Shown here: positions 54,070 through 62,856 of the stretch, piece after piece
Numbering within the stretch: the stretch's first letter is position 1
How the letters are laid out: every line of letters begins with the position of its first letter
Source of the DNA: Planctomycetota bacterium
GTDB taxonomy: Bacteria; Planctomycetota; B15-G4; SIAN01
Reading direction: 5' to 3'
Assembly (NCBI GenBank): GCA_028289345.1
Contig: JANQQL010000010.1
Location: 186,001-250,000, forward strand
Length of the DNA stretch: 64,000 nt
Notes under the pieces: model-generated
The model's database searches: none
Told to the model about the DNA's origin: nothing
Seen by the model: only the letters and a program-made list of their open reading frames with translations
Program-made: the position numbers and the translations under genes

Positions 54070-56546
54070 ATCGCTCCCGCCAACTTCGAGCGGCCGAGAT
54101 CTTCGACGAATGTTGTGAGCTGGATCCGGCACAACGCGACGCGAGACTCGCCGAAGTGGCCATCGCCGATGCCGAGCTCAAGCGAGACGTCGAAAAGCTC
54201 CTCGAGGCCCACGCCAATGCCGGCTCCTTCCTCGATGAAGGCGCCGCGGCCTATGCAAGCCAAGAGATGGCGGGATCCCTGGAAGCAACGCTGGCGGGCA
54301 CTCGCATCGGCCCGTATCGCCTGGTGCGAGAGCTCGGTCGCGGAGGAATGGGTGTCGTCTATCTTGCCGAGCGCTCCGACGACCAGTTCGAACTGCAGGT
54401 CGCTCTGAAGCTCATTCAGGACCGATTCCACCAAGAGGCTTTTCAAATGTTTCAGCGCGAGCGACAACTGCTCGCAAACCTGAAACATCCCCACATCGCG
54501 AGACTCCTGGATGGAGGAATCAGCAACGACGATCGCCCCTACCTGGTCATGGAGTACGTCAACGGCCAACCGATCGATGAGCACTGCCAAAACCGCGACC
54601 TGTCCGTTCAAGAACGAATCCATCTGTTCCTGCAGGCTTGCGATGCGGTCGAACACGCTCATCAGAACCTGGTGGTTCATCGGGATCTCAAACCGGGGAA
54701 CATCCTGGTGGATCGTGAAGGCGGAATCAAACTGCTCGACTTCGGCATCGCCAAGGTCATCGATCCGGCATCTTCCGAGGACACCACCAACACCGTTGCC
54801 CCGCGCATGACTCCCCGCTATGCGAGCCCGGAACAAGTGAGCGGGGCGTCCGTCACCACCCTGGCCGATGTCTACTCGCTGGGAGTGGTTCTGTACGAGC
54901 TACTGACCGGGAGATCTCCCTACGGGGAGTCGACCTCTTCTCGGGTCAAACTCGAACATGCCATCACCCGTGGAGAACTGCCGCGGGCCAGCTTCATGGC
55001 AAGGGCGGTCCTTGCGAGGTCCGCGAGTGGCGGCAACTCCGGGAATGACGAGGCCCCGTCGGACTCCTCCCACGGAATGGCCCGCCGGTTTCTCTCTCTG
55101 CCCGGTGCTCTGCGCCGAGATCTGGACATGATTCTTTGGCGGGCTTTGGCCGTGGAGTCGAAGGATCGGTACGCCTCGGCACGAGACTTCGCCGACGACC
55201 TGCGTGCCTGCCTGGAGCACCGTCCCATCCGCGCTCGGGCTCCCTCCCTGAGAGACGTGGCCACTCGCTTCGCGCGCCGCAACCCGGTCGCCACCTTGGC
55301 TTCCCTCCTCGCGGTCCTGGGGCTCCTGGCCGGGTTTTTGATCAGTCACCGCGCGCGGCTCCAGGAGGAGATTCAGCGTGAACGTGCGGAAGAGCTATTT
55401 CGAAGTTCGCTCGAGCTCAACACTTCCCTGTTCACGCGTTACGTCGACCGCATCAAAGAGCTGCCGGGTTCTTCTCGACTCACCGTGGACATGATCCAGG
55501 AACTTGTGACGAGCCTGGAACTCTTGCACCAGCAAGCCCCGGAGGACTCGACCACCGCTTACCAACTCGGGAACGCTTACTTCCAGCTCGGAGACGCACT
55601 GAGCAATCCGAACCGCGCCAATCTCGGCGACCAACAGGCGGGCCTGGTCGCCTACGAGAAAGCTCGACACGTCGCGGAGAGACTCCATGCAAAGGCACCG
55701 GATGACGAAAGGCACCCGAGCCTTTACGCACTGGTACTGGACCGAATCGGTCAGTGGCATCTCTCTCGCGGTGAGTTCGACGAATCCATGGAAGTCCTTC
55801 GCCAAGCCTGGAGCGTCTTGCAGGACGGACCGGAAAGCGACGCCACCTCTCGCGTCTCGAAGACGATCCTCGTTCGCTTGGGTCGCGTGGCGGGCCTTCG
55901 CGGCAACCACACCACGGCCCTGGAGTACCTTCAAGAAGCCCTTCCTCGGGCTCAGGACCGCTTCGCCGCCACTCGTCTTCTCCACGATCATCTTGCGGTC
56001 GCAGACACCCATCTGGCGATCACCTCGTGCTACCTGAATCTCGAGCGCTACGAGGACGCCTTGACAGAGATGGACGTCAACGTCGAGATCGTCGAAAGCA
56101 TTTGCGCCAAGGATCCGGACAACGCAGCATTCGTGTCGGCGCTGGCCATGGGATTGGAGGTCCGAGCGCGGGCCTTTCGTGCCCTCGAAGAACCCGAGCT
56201 GGCCAAAGACGACCTCCTTCGTGCCCTCGACCTGCTGGACGAACTGCGCATGGCCGACCCGGACAATCGGCAACTCTTGCTCCTTGCCGCGAACGTCACC
56301 TTCGGACTCGGGGAATGCAACGAACTGTCGGCCGAGTCCTTTGACGAGAGCGATGAGGACGTCCGGTTTTCGGTCGAGGAAGCACGTTCCTGGTTCGAGC
56401 AATGCCAGCAGCTTTGTGAAGAGATGATCCGTCGGGGGGCACAAAGCCAGGAGCAGGAGTACGTGGCCCGCTGTCGCGAGAAGATCCTCCGCTGCGACCG
56501 CCGCCTTCGAGTCCTTGCCGAGTCGTTGGACGAACCCGCTCAGTAG
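54066..56546 (+). CDS. Transmembrane Ser/Thr protein kinase with TPR-like extracytoplasmic region
   Basis: 826 residues from GTG 54066. An N-terminal helical segment (AAEIFDECCELDPAQRDARL, 9-28) typical of sigma-linked planctomycete kinases, then a complete kinase domain: GRGGMG (91-96), Lys115, HRDLKPGN (205-212), DFG (225-227), YASPEQ. One membrane helix at 408-427, and a C-terminal 400 residues of tetratricopeptide-like helices (TAYQLGNAYFQLGDAL, VLDRIGQWHLSRGEFDESMEVLRQAW, HLAITSCYLNLERYEDAL). It probably phosphorylates the partner sigma factor or a regulator of it (inference from pairing). The frame is open upstream, inside the sigma gene, but that part is not coding in this frame. Confidence 0.93.
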   Translation: MNRSRQLRAAEIFDECCELDPAQRDARLAEVAIADAELKRDVEKLLEAHANAGSFLDEGAAAYASQEMAGSLEATLAGTRIGPYRLVRELGRGGMGVVYLAERSDDQFELQVALKLIQDRFHQEAFQMFQRERQLLANLKHPHIARLLDGGISNDDRPYLVMEYVNGQPIDEHCQNRDLSVQERIHLFLQACDAVEHAHQNLVVHRDLKPGNILVDREGGIKLLDFGIAKVIDPASSEDTTNTVAPRMTPRYASPEQVSGASVTTLADVYSLGVVLYELLTGRSPYGESTSSRVKLEHAITRGELPRASFMARAVLARSASGGNSGNDEAPSDSSHGMARRFLSLPGALRRDLDMILWRALAVESKDRYASARDFADDLRACLEHRPIRARAPSLRDVATRFARRNPVATLASLLAVLGLLAGFLISHRARLQEEIQRERAEELFRSSLELNTSLFTRYVDRIKELPGSSRLTVDMIQELVTSLELLHQQAPEDSTTAYQLGNAYFQLGDALSNPNRANLGDQQAGLVAYEKARHVAERLHAKAPDDERHPSLYALVLDRIGQWHLSRGEFDESMEVLRQAWSVLQDGPESDATSRVSKTILVRLGRVAGLRGNHTTALEYLQEALPRAQDRFAATRLLHDHLAVADTHLAITSCYLNLERYEDALTEMDVNVEIVESICAKDPDNAAFVSALAMGLEVRARAFRALEEPELAKDDLLRALDLLDELRMADPDNRQLLLLAANVTFGLGECNELSAESFDESDEDVRFSVEEARSWFEQCQQLCEEMIRRGAQSQEQEYVARCREKILRCDRRLRVLAESLDEPAQ

Positions 56547-56699
56547 TCTTCGACGCCCCGTTCCCGGCAGAAGATCGAGAAACCCGAGTCGACCACTCCC
56601 CGTGGCAGCGACTTGCGTCGCTCCGCGCTGGAAGAAGTCCGGCATGCGATCAGCAAGCCCCGGGGCTGGGGCAAAGCGCCGTCACTGCCAAGGAGGTCC

Positions 56700-56924
56700 A
56701 CGGTAAGGCTCGGAACCACCCACTTTCTGCTCTTCGACTTGGAAACGGCCCCCCGCGAACGTCACAACGTGGCGAACTCCCACCCCGGCGTGGCCCGACG
56801 ACTGGTGGGAGTTCTGTTCGAATGGAAGAGTACCCAGCCCCCCTTCGACCACGGGAACGCGGTGTCCTCCTCTTCGAAAGCGGTGGCGGATGACTTGCGA
56901 GCGCTGGGGTACCTGGGCGATTGA
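56700..56924 (+). pseudogene. C-terminal remnant of a sulfatase
   Basis: About 75 codons read like the end of a type I sulfatase: LLFDLETAPRERHNVAN (usual YDLexDPxExxNLA), HPGVARRLVGVLFEWKSTQPPF, and a final LRALGYLGD. Nothing resembling the catalytic N-terminal part (C/S-x-P-S-R) or middle exists upstream in any frame within the window; the frame can be extended to about 56613 without further similarity. Most simply a decayed gene fragment left by deletion. It is the only sulfatase trace in the window. Confidence 0.65.
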
Positions 56925-56968
56925 GCCCCGCGTCCGACGCGCCCATCCATCGATCGCAAATCCCCTCG

Positions 56969-58267
56969 TCACTCGGATTCGGCGCTTCCCCATTGCACCT
57001 TGACCGCTTGGTTCATTTCTTCGACGAACCAATCCGGGTTGCTCTGAAAGTCTTCTCGGCACCCTTCTCCGGCAAACAGGTAGAGACGGCCGTCATGGAC
57101 GGTGTAGATCTCTGGCTTTCCGGACCGCGCCTCGATCTGGGAACCCATTCCCGCGCAAGACCCGCGTGCCTGAATGCCAAATCGGGACGGGTCCTCGAGA
57201 AACTTCCGCTGGGACTCAGAAGAGGCGAAGTGGTAGCGATACCATCCGTCGCTCGAAACGTTCTCCGTGCTGCCGGTCACCGACTCGCCCCCAATCAACA
57301 GCACCGGGTCGAGCCCTGCCAATGCCAAGGGGAGTTCCTCGCTCGCCGGGGCCGGCTCGGACAGAGAAGCCGTGTCCACCGGTTGCTTCTCCTCGACCTT
57401 GCCGCGCAAGACGGCCTGGGTCGGCTCTTCACGATCGGTCTTCTCGGTGCGCACCGTCTTGCTCGGGGTGAGACCCAGGCTCTCATCCCAGTCATACTCC
57501 ATGTAGCGCGCCACCTGCCGGGCAGTGTCCATGCCCGACCTTCGCTGCAGCAAATGAAGGGAGGCATCGATTCCTGCCGAAACTCCCGCGGCGGTAATGA
57601 TTCGACCGTTGTCCACGAACCGAGCATCGTCATGCACGACGCAGTCTTCGGTCATCTGTCGAAGGCCACGGATGGCCCCGTGATGAGTGGTCGCTTCCAG
57701 TCCTTCCAACTCGCCAAGCTTCGCCAGTACCAGGGCGCCATTGCAAACTGACAGAGTGACCTCAGCCAGATCCACGCGTTCCTGCAGTGCCGCCAGGAAC
57801 GGCGGGCTTCCGAGAATGGACCCCACGCTGCCCCCGGGAATCACCAGAATGTCGATGTCCGGTGCCTCCGCCACCGAGTACTGCGGCACCACCGTCAGGA
57901 ACCGCTGACTGGTGAATGGCTCGGTCGTCTCGGCCACCGTGAACACTTGGTAGTGCCCGGTCGTCGCTCCGGCTGCGCTGAAGACTTCCCCGGGCCCGGC
58001 AAAGTCGAGGAGCTCCACCTCGGGGAAGATCACGACCCCCACGTTGGTGACGTCCCGATTCTTGGACACCAGCACCATCCCGCAAGCGGAGCAGTTGCCT
58101 CCCTCGTCGAATTCCTTGCCGTCTTCGCTGCAGTTGCAAGGCGGGCAAACGTACGCCTCCTGATCATCGAGCCCGAGAGTCATGCCCATCACGGGAACGA
58201 TCGAGCTCGACCCCGCAAGCGCGGCCCCGGCCAAGAATGCAACCAAACCCCATTTTTTCGCGGACAT
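56969..58267 (-). CDS. Exported DJ-1/PfpI protein with heavy-metal-binding and YHS-like domains
   Basis: 432 residues. N-terminal hydrophobic segment (VAFLAGAALAGSSSIVPVMG) for export or anchoring. Residues 39-66: metal-binding motif VCPPCNC ... GNCSACGMVL, like the heavy-metal-binding domain of copper and other metal proteins. Residues 74-265: DJ-1/PfpI glutamine-amidotransferase-like domain (VGVVIFPEVELLDFAGPGEVFSAAG; nucleophile Cys175 in LSVCNGALVLAKLG; TTHHGAI). Residues 315-425: DPVLLIGGESVTGSTENVSSDGWYRYHFASSESQRKFLEDP and GEGCREDFQSNPDWF, resembling two YHS-type metal-trafficking modules. GGGAG 8 nt before ATG. Possibly a metal-responsive chaperone or hydrolase; function unknown. Confidence 0.8.
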   Translation of the reverse strand: MSAKKWGLVAFLAGAALAGSSSIVPVMGMTLGLDDQEAYVCPPCNCSEDGKEFDEGGNCSACGMVLVSKNRDVTNVGVVIFPEVELLDFAGPGEVFSAAGATTGHYQVFTVAETTEPFTSQRFLTVVPQYSVAEAPDIDILVIPGGSVGSILGSPPFLAALQERVDLAEVTLSVCNGALVLAKLGELEGLEATTHHGAIRGLRQMTEDCVVHDDARFVDNGRIITAAGVSAGIDASLHLLQRRSGMDTARQVARYMEYDWDESLGLTPSKTVRTEKTDREEPTQAVLRGKVEEKQPVDTASLSEPAPASEELPLALAGLDPVLLIGGESVTGSTENVSSDGWYRYHFASSESQRKFLEDPSRFGIQARGSCAGMGSQIEARSGKPEIYTVHDGRLYLFAGEGCREDFQSNPDWFVEEMNQAVKVQWGSAESE

Positions 58268-58461
58268 CGGCAGTTCTCCCGTTCGTCGTCAGAGATTTCA
58301 TTCCCTCGGCGGGGACAGGAGGGAATCCGGACCTCCCCGGGATCTCTGCCGCGAAAAAGCCGGGATCCGGTGTTGCGCAAAAGGCGCAAGTAGAGCTTTG
58401 AAAGGCCGGCCGGGCCGAGCCCTCGTCGGCCCCCACCGGTCGCGGCGTCCGGGCGCCGACC

Positions 58462-59031
58462 CTACGGCCCGCGGGCCTCCAGGTCTTTGAGTTTGGCTCG
58501 GATCCGTTTCAAGACCATCGACTTGGCCTTGTAGACCTGGTTCTTGGTGATCTGCAATCGCTGCGCGACATCTTCCACCGAGAGTTCCTCGTCCAAGAGC
58601 ATCCGAAAGGCCTGGTACGGCTTCTCGGAGACGTCACTTCGGACCTGTTCCAGGCAATATTGCAAGTGTTGATAACGCCAGCGTCGATCCCACTCTTCTT
58701 CCGGCGTGGGTGCCGAATCGGCGATCCCCTCCGGAATCTCTTTCGCCGCGCGCCGAGCGGCGCGTTGACGGTCGATCACTTTCGCCGAGACGATTCGGTA
58801 CAGCCAAGACTGGAAACGCCCGACCGCGCGGTCGTAGCGGAAGTGAGGCATGCGCCGCGCAATGATCTCGAGACATTGGTCACGGATCTCTTCGGCAGCG
58901 TCGGCATCCAATCCGCGAGATCGCGCGTAGCGAACGAGCAACGGGGCGTAAAGGCCATAGAAGCGCTCCCAGGCCTCCTGGTCCTTCCAGTCCCGAACGC
59001 GAACGAGCAAAGATTGGCGAGTCGTGGTCAC
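58462..59031 (-). CDS. ECF sigma factor (kinase-linked)
   Basis: 189 residues from GTG 59031. Region 2: SLLVRVRDWKDQEAWERFYGLYAPLLVRYARSRGLDADAAEEIRDQCL ... FRYDRAVGRFQSWLYRIVSAKVIDRQR; region 4: KPYQAFRMLLDEELSVEDVAQRLQITKNQVYKAKSMVLKRIRAKL. This matches the second planctomycete group of ECF factors located next to Ser/Thr kinases. The GTG overlaps the stop of the kinase gene (GTGA); a GGGGGGG run 7 nt upstream can act as ribosome-binding site. Order here is kinase then sigma, opposite to the pair at 53449-56546. Confidence 0.9.
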   Translation of the reverse strand: MTTTRQSLLVRVRDWKDQEAWERFYGLYAPLLVRYARSRGLDADAAEEIRDQCLEIIARRMPHFRYDRAVGRFQSWLYRIVSAKVIDRQRAARRAAKEIPEGIADSAPTPEEEWDRRWRYQHLQYCLEQVRSDVSEKPYQAFRMLLDEELSVEDVAQRLQITKNQVYKAKSMVLKRIRAKLKDLEARGP

Positions 59032-61535
59032 GGAGTTTCCCCCCCACATTCTTCCAGCAGCTGCTTCGTTCGAGCCGCCGCGGGTTCGTGAGTGGACCCG
59101 GCCTGCTCGCGGATTGCCCAGGCGGTTTGCAACAACTCGCGGGCCTGACCGGGACGCCTTGTTTCGCAACACAGCGAGCCGAATTCTTCCAGCGTAGTCA
59201 AACGAATCGGGCACTGCTCGCCGTACAGGCGGCAGTGAATGACCAGCGCTTCCTGGTAGAGCGACTCTGCCGCCGCCGTCTCCCCACACAGTCGCAGAAA
59301 CTGTGCGAGCTCATTCATCCACTCCGCGGTCTCGTAAGAGCCCAGGCCGCGATAGTCACGAATCTGGGCCATCGCTTCCGCAAACGGGGGAGTTCGTCCG
59401 CCGGCCAGGGAAGCAGAACTCAGCTCGGCTTGCAGGGCGCGCAGTCTCGGTGCTTCCGAGATGCGCCTCCTTGCCCAGCGCTCCAGCTCGGCAGCGACGG
59501 CCTGACAATGCACTCGACCGGAGAGGTCCAAATCTCCCCGCTTCTGGTGCAGCTTCGCGAACGCTCGCAGCACATCCACGCTGCGCTCGTCGCCGAACAA
59601 CGACTCGGCCAGGGGAACCGCCTGTTCGAGAACCGCCTCTGCCTGATCCTCCTGCTGCAGCTGGTGCAACACCCCCACCCGATCGAACAGGCATTCCAAA
59701 GAGAGGGGATTCTGCCCGAGGTCCAAGCTGTCGAGTCGCGCGATGGCGTCGACCAACAGGGCATCCGCATCCTTCCAGCGGAGTTGCGACCGTGCCACCC
59801 GAGACAATCGCTGGAGAGTCTTGGCGATCTCGAACTGTGGCTCCGGCCGAATCGTCTGCAGCTCGACCAGAGCCCCTCGGATCAATCGCTCCGCCTTCGC
59901 CGAATCCGCTTCCTGATTTCGGGCCAGCAACGCCGCCCCGAGGTTTCGTTGCGCGAGAATCCGCGTGACGTCTCCCTCCTCGCGGTGGGCTTCCAAACCG
60001 GCAAGCGCTTCTTGCAACACCGAAACGGCGCGAGGGTCCTCCAACTCCACCAACGTCTGACCGAAGGCGTCCAAAGCGATTGCCAACGACTCTCCACCGG
60101 GATCGACCTCACGGTAGCGTTCGACGGCCACGGAAAGGTGCTCTTCGGCTTCTTCAAAACGCCTCAAGCGGGCATAGGTCTGGCCAATGGTTCGGCGAAT
60201 CTCCGCCTGGAAATCCGGGGCACGGTGGAAGCTGGCATCGACCTGCGCGGCGACGTCTTCGAACAGGTCCACCAGGGTGACCCCGGCCCCCATGCGCCCG
60301 GGATCGGCCGCCAAGAGCACCTCTTGAAAGACCTCGCGCAGGCGTTGAGAGACTTCCTGCTGCCGATTCATCTGGATCTGCTGACGCAACCACAGGGACA
60401 GGAACAAGGACGCTCCGGCAAGAACCAGTGTTCCCGCTGCCACCAACCAGCGATGACGAGCCATCCACCACCGGGCCAGCGACCAAACCGACTCCCGGCG
60501 AGCTTCGATCGGCTGCCCCTGCATCACGCGACGCACGTCGGCGCCAAGTGCGTCCACGGACTGGTAGCGCCGCTCGGGTTGCTTCGCGAGAGCTCGGAAC
60601 ATCACGGTGGTGAGGTCGGCGGGCAGCCCCGCCGCCCAGCGTCGCGGATTCCGTGGCCTCTTGTCGAGGACCTGCTGCACGACGTCCCCCACTCCACGGA
60701 GTGGTCCATGGGGAAGGTGTCCGGTGGTCAGCTCGTACAACAGGACGCCGAGGGCATACACATCCGTGCGCGTGTCACTGACTCCTGAGCCATCCAACTG
60801 TTCCGGCGCCGCGTACACCACGGTGCCCAAGAATTCTCCACTCTTGGTCAACGCGCGCTCGGACCGAAGGTCCCAAGAGATGGGTTTCGCCAGTCCGAAG
60901 TCCACCAATCGGGGTGAGCCAGTGAGGTTCACGATCACGTTGTCTGGCTTTAGGTCGCGGTGCAAGACTCCTCGCTGATGGAAATGGGCCACGGCCGAAC
61001 AGATCTGCAAGAACATGCGCAGCCGGTGGCTGAGCGACAGCTCTTCGCTCTTCATCACCTCCGCCAGCGAGCGTCCTTCCACGAACTCCAGGGCGAAGTA
61101 GAAGAAGTGTGGCGTCACTCCCGTGTCGACCACGGGCACCACGGACGGGTGATTCAGTCGGCGGCACAGCTCCACCTCTCGTTCGAACCGCTGCCGCTCA
61201 CGAGTCGAAGCGTCTTGACCACCCGCAATCACCTTGAGCGCGACGCGGCTCCCACTGGACCGATGAACGGCCTCGAACACGGTGCCTTGGCCGCCCCGCG
61301 AACGCTCTGCAACAAACTCGAATCGTTCGTTCAGTTCCCGCTGGGGTGAGGGGCGGTCCTCTCGAACAGCGGTCGCGAGTTCGCGAAACAGCTTCCGCTC
61401 CTCGCAGACGTCCCGTAAGCGTTGCGAGCAGTCCGAGCAATCCCCCACGTGTTCCCGGACCTCCTTGGAGACCGAAGAGTCCTGATCAGCCATGGCCTCG
61501 ATCTGCGATTGGGGAATGCAGCGCATCTGGCCCAT
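59028..61535 (-). CDS. Transmembrane Ser/Thr protein kinase with anti-sigma-type zinc finger
   Basis: 835 residues. N-terminus carries H29-x3-C33-x2-C36 (EHVGDCSDCSQRL), the zf-HC2/ZAS motif of zinc-binding anti-sigma factors, followed by a full kinase domain: RGGQG (80-84), Lys101, HRDLKPDN (192-199), DFG (212-214), YAAPEQL. One membrane helix near residues 368-386 (WLVAAGTLVLAGASLFLSLWL), then 440 residues of TPR-like helices (EIRRTIGQTYARLRRFEEAEEHL, LARNQEADSAKAERLIRGAL). The ZAS motif suggests the kinase itself holds the neighbouring ECF factor. ATG 61535 has only a weak Shine-Dalgarno; other in-frame starts lie upstream without conservation. Confidence 0.9.
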   Translation of the reverse strand: MGQMRCIPQSQIEAMADQDSSVSKEVREHVGDCSDCSQRLRDVCEERKLFRELATAVREDRPSPQRELNERFEFVAERSRGGQGTVFEAVHRSSGSRVALKVIAGGQDASTRERQRFEREVELCRRLNHPSVVPVVDTGVTPHFFYFALEFVEGRSLAEVMKSEELSLSHRLRMFLQICSAVAHFHQRGVLHRDLKPDNVIVNLTGSPRLVDFGLAKPISWDLRSERALTKSGEFLGTVVYAAPEQLDGSGVSDTRTDVYALGVLLYELTTGHLPHGPLRGVGDVVQQVLDKRPRNPRRWAAGLPADLTTVMFRALAKQPERRYQSVDALGADVRRVMQGQPIEARRESVWSLARWWMARHRWLVAAGTLVLAGASLFLSLWLRQQIQMNRQQEVSQRLREVFQEVLLAADPGRMGAGVTLVDLFEDVAAQVDASFHRAPDFQAEIRRTIGQTYARLRRFEEAEEHLSVAVERYREVDPGGESLAIALDAFGQTLVELEDPRAVSVLQEALAGLEAHREEGDVTRILAQRNLGAALLARNQEADSAKAERLIRGALVELQTIRPEPQFEIAKTLQRLSRVARSQLRWKDADALLVDAIARLDSLDLGQNPLSLECLFDRVGVLHQLQQEDQAEAVLEQAVPLAESLFGDERSVDVLRAFAKLHQKRGDLDLSGRVHCQAVAAELERWARRRISEAPRLRALQAELSSASLAGGRTPPFAEAMAQIRDYRGLGSYETAEWMNELAQFLRLCGETAAAESLYQEALVIHCRLYGEQCPIRLTTLEEFGSLCCETRRPGQARELLQTAWAIREQAGSTHEPAAARTKQLLEECGGETP

Positions 61536-62117
61536 ACTAACGCAGAATCGAGGGCTCCGCCGGGAGCGGGGAACCGTGTCGCGGGACGAAAGCGCCTTCG
61601 AGGCGGTTCTTCGCCAACGGATGGGCCCCCATTGGTCCGGCCCCCACGGATCGGTCTTTGCAATCGTTCGATTCTCGGACCAAAGCATGGATGCGTCTCC
61701 CGGATGCCGACAAGGAGCGATTCCCACTCGCTCGCACCCGCAGTCCCGCTCATCTCAGGAGCGAAACCGGACCGCGTTTCTCGAGAAAATCGCCAGCCCC
61801 GAATTGGCATCGCGTTGACTCTTCCATCGCTCCGACTCCATCACTCGCTGTCACCTTCACCGAATCACAACTGCCAACTTTCGGGATGAGACTGCCGCAT
61901 GGGCTCCTCTGCGAAACAGCACCGGACTTTCCGACGATCCTCCGTCATCCCATCAGTCGGAGGGCGCCAACCAATCGAATGGGATCGGAATCGGAGCGGG
62001 CACTGCGGTTTTGTCAAAGAAAACCGGGGGGCATTGAATCCAGCAACGGTGAGACCACGAAGCTCCGGACACCGCAAGGAAAACTGAAATCAACAACGAA
62101 GACAGGAGGATGTTGGA
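61536..62117. other. Divergent intergenic region, one promoter candidate
   Basis: 582 bp between the kinase gene and the fasciclin gene. It contains the promoter candidate at 62011-62039; the rest shows no gene, repeat or RNA I can support. No promoter was found for the kinase direction. Confidence 0.4.
62011..62039 (+). promoter_or_regulatory. Candidate sigma-70 promoter of the fasciclin gene
   Basis: TTGTCA (62011-62016), 17-bp spacer, TTGAAT (62034-62039). Five and four of six consensus matches. Would give a 5' leader of about 70 nt. Confidence 0.4.
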
Positions 62118-62702
62118 ATGAATCGCTGGATGGTCAGTTTGACCGCAGTCGCTTGTCTCTCCACTCCCGCCCTCGCCGGCGGAAACACCATCGCTGACAT
62201 CGTGGCTCAGAGCGGCGGCGCCTTCGACAACAACTACGACGATTTCGATCTTCTGCTCACCGCGCTTCAAACCGCCGAGCTGGACGATGATCTGGCCAAC
62301 GAGTCGGCGAGCTTCACCGTGTTCGCTCCGAACGATGCCGCTTTCGTGCGCACCGCTCGCGAACTGGGCTTTGCCGGCGTCGACGAAGCGGGTGCTTGGG
62401 ACTTCCTGGTGACGACATTGACCACCCTCGGTGGCGGCGACCCGATCCCGGTCCTCACCGACATTCTGCTCTACCACGTGCTCGACCGAGAGGTGAACGC
62501 CCTTCAGTTCTTCCTGCTGAGCATCCTGCAGTTCCAGGTCCCGACCCTGCAGGGCGCCACGTTCACCCCCTTCTTCATTTTCGTCCAGGACAACGATCCG
62601 GACCTGTCTGACGCCTTCCTGATTCCGGGTCAGATCAACATCGGCGCCTGCAACGGAATCATTCACACCGTCGGACGAGTTCTCATCCCGATCGACGTCT
62701 GA
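62118..62702 (+). CDS. Secreted fasciclin-domain protein
   Basis: 194 residues. Signal peptide (VSLTAVACLSTPALAGG), then one fasciclin (FAS1/beta-Ig-H3) domain: TIADIVAQ, FDLLLTALQTAELDDDL, SFTVFAPNDAAFVR, LLYHVLDREV, and NGIIHTVGRVLIP at the end. FAS1 domains mediate adhesion or ligand binding at the cell surface. AGGAGG about 8 nt before the ATG. Followed by a strong intrinsic terminator, so it is a single-gene transcript; adjacent to an FG-GAP protein that may be another surface adhesin. Confidence 0.93.
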   Translation: MNRWMVSLTAVACLSTPALAGGNTIADIVAQSGGAFDNNYDDFDLLLTALQTAELDDDLANESASFTVFAPNDAAFVRTARELGFAGVDEAGAWDFLVTTLTTLGGGDPIPVLTDILLYHVLDREVNALQFFLLSILQFQVPTLQGATFTPFFIFVQDNDPDLSDAFLIPGQINIGACNGIIHTVGRVLIPIDV

Positions 62703-62732
62703 CGTTCCCCCCGAAAAACCCTATTCCCGTGG

Positions 62733-62771
62733 GCGGTCGAGCATCCTTCGCTCGGCCGCCTACTTTTTTTG
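62733..62771 (+). terminator. Intrinsic terminator after fasciclin gene
   Basis: GGCGGTCGAGC (62733-62743), loop ATCCTTC, GCTCGGCCGCC (62751-62761): 11-bp stem with one G-T pair, followed by TAC and seven T. Confidence 0.9.
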
Positions 62772-62856
62772 GTGAGGTCTCGCGCAACGCCGCCCCGGGG
62801 TTCCGGATTGCGTTTTGGAGCAGTGATTCGGTTTCTTCTCAAACAAGGACCCCGTC

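Noticed and set aside
61658..62197. 179-codon plus-strand frame before the fasciclin gene
   Set aside because: No ribosome-binding site, biased composition, and it runs into the fasciclin gene in another frame.
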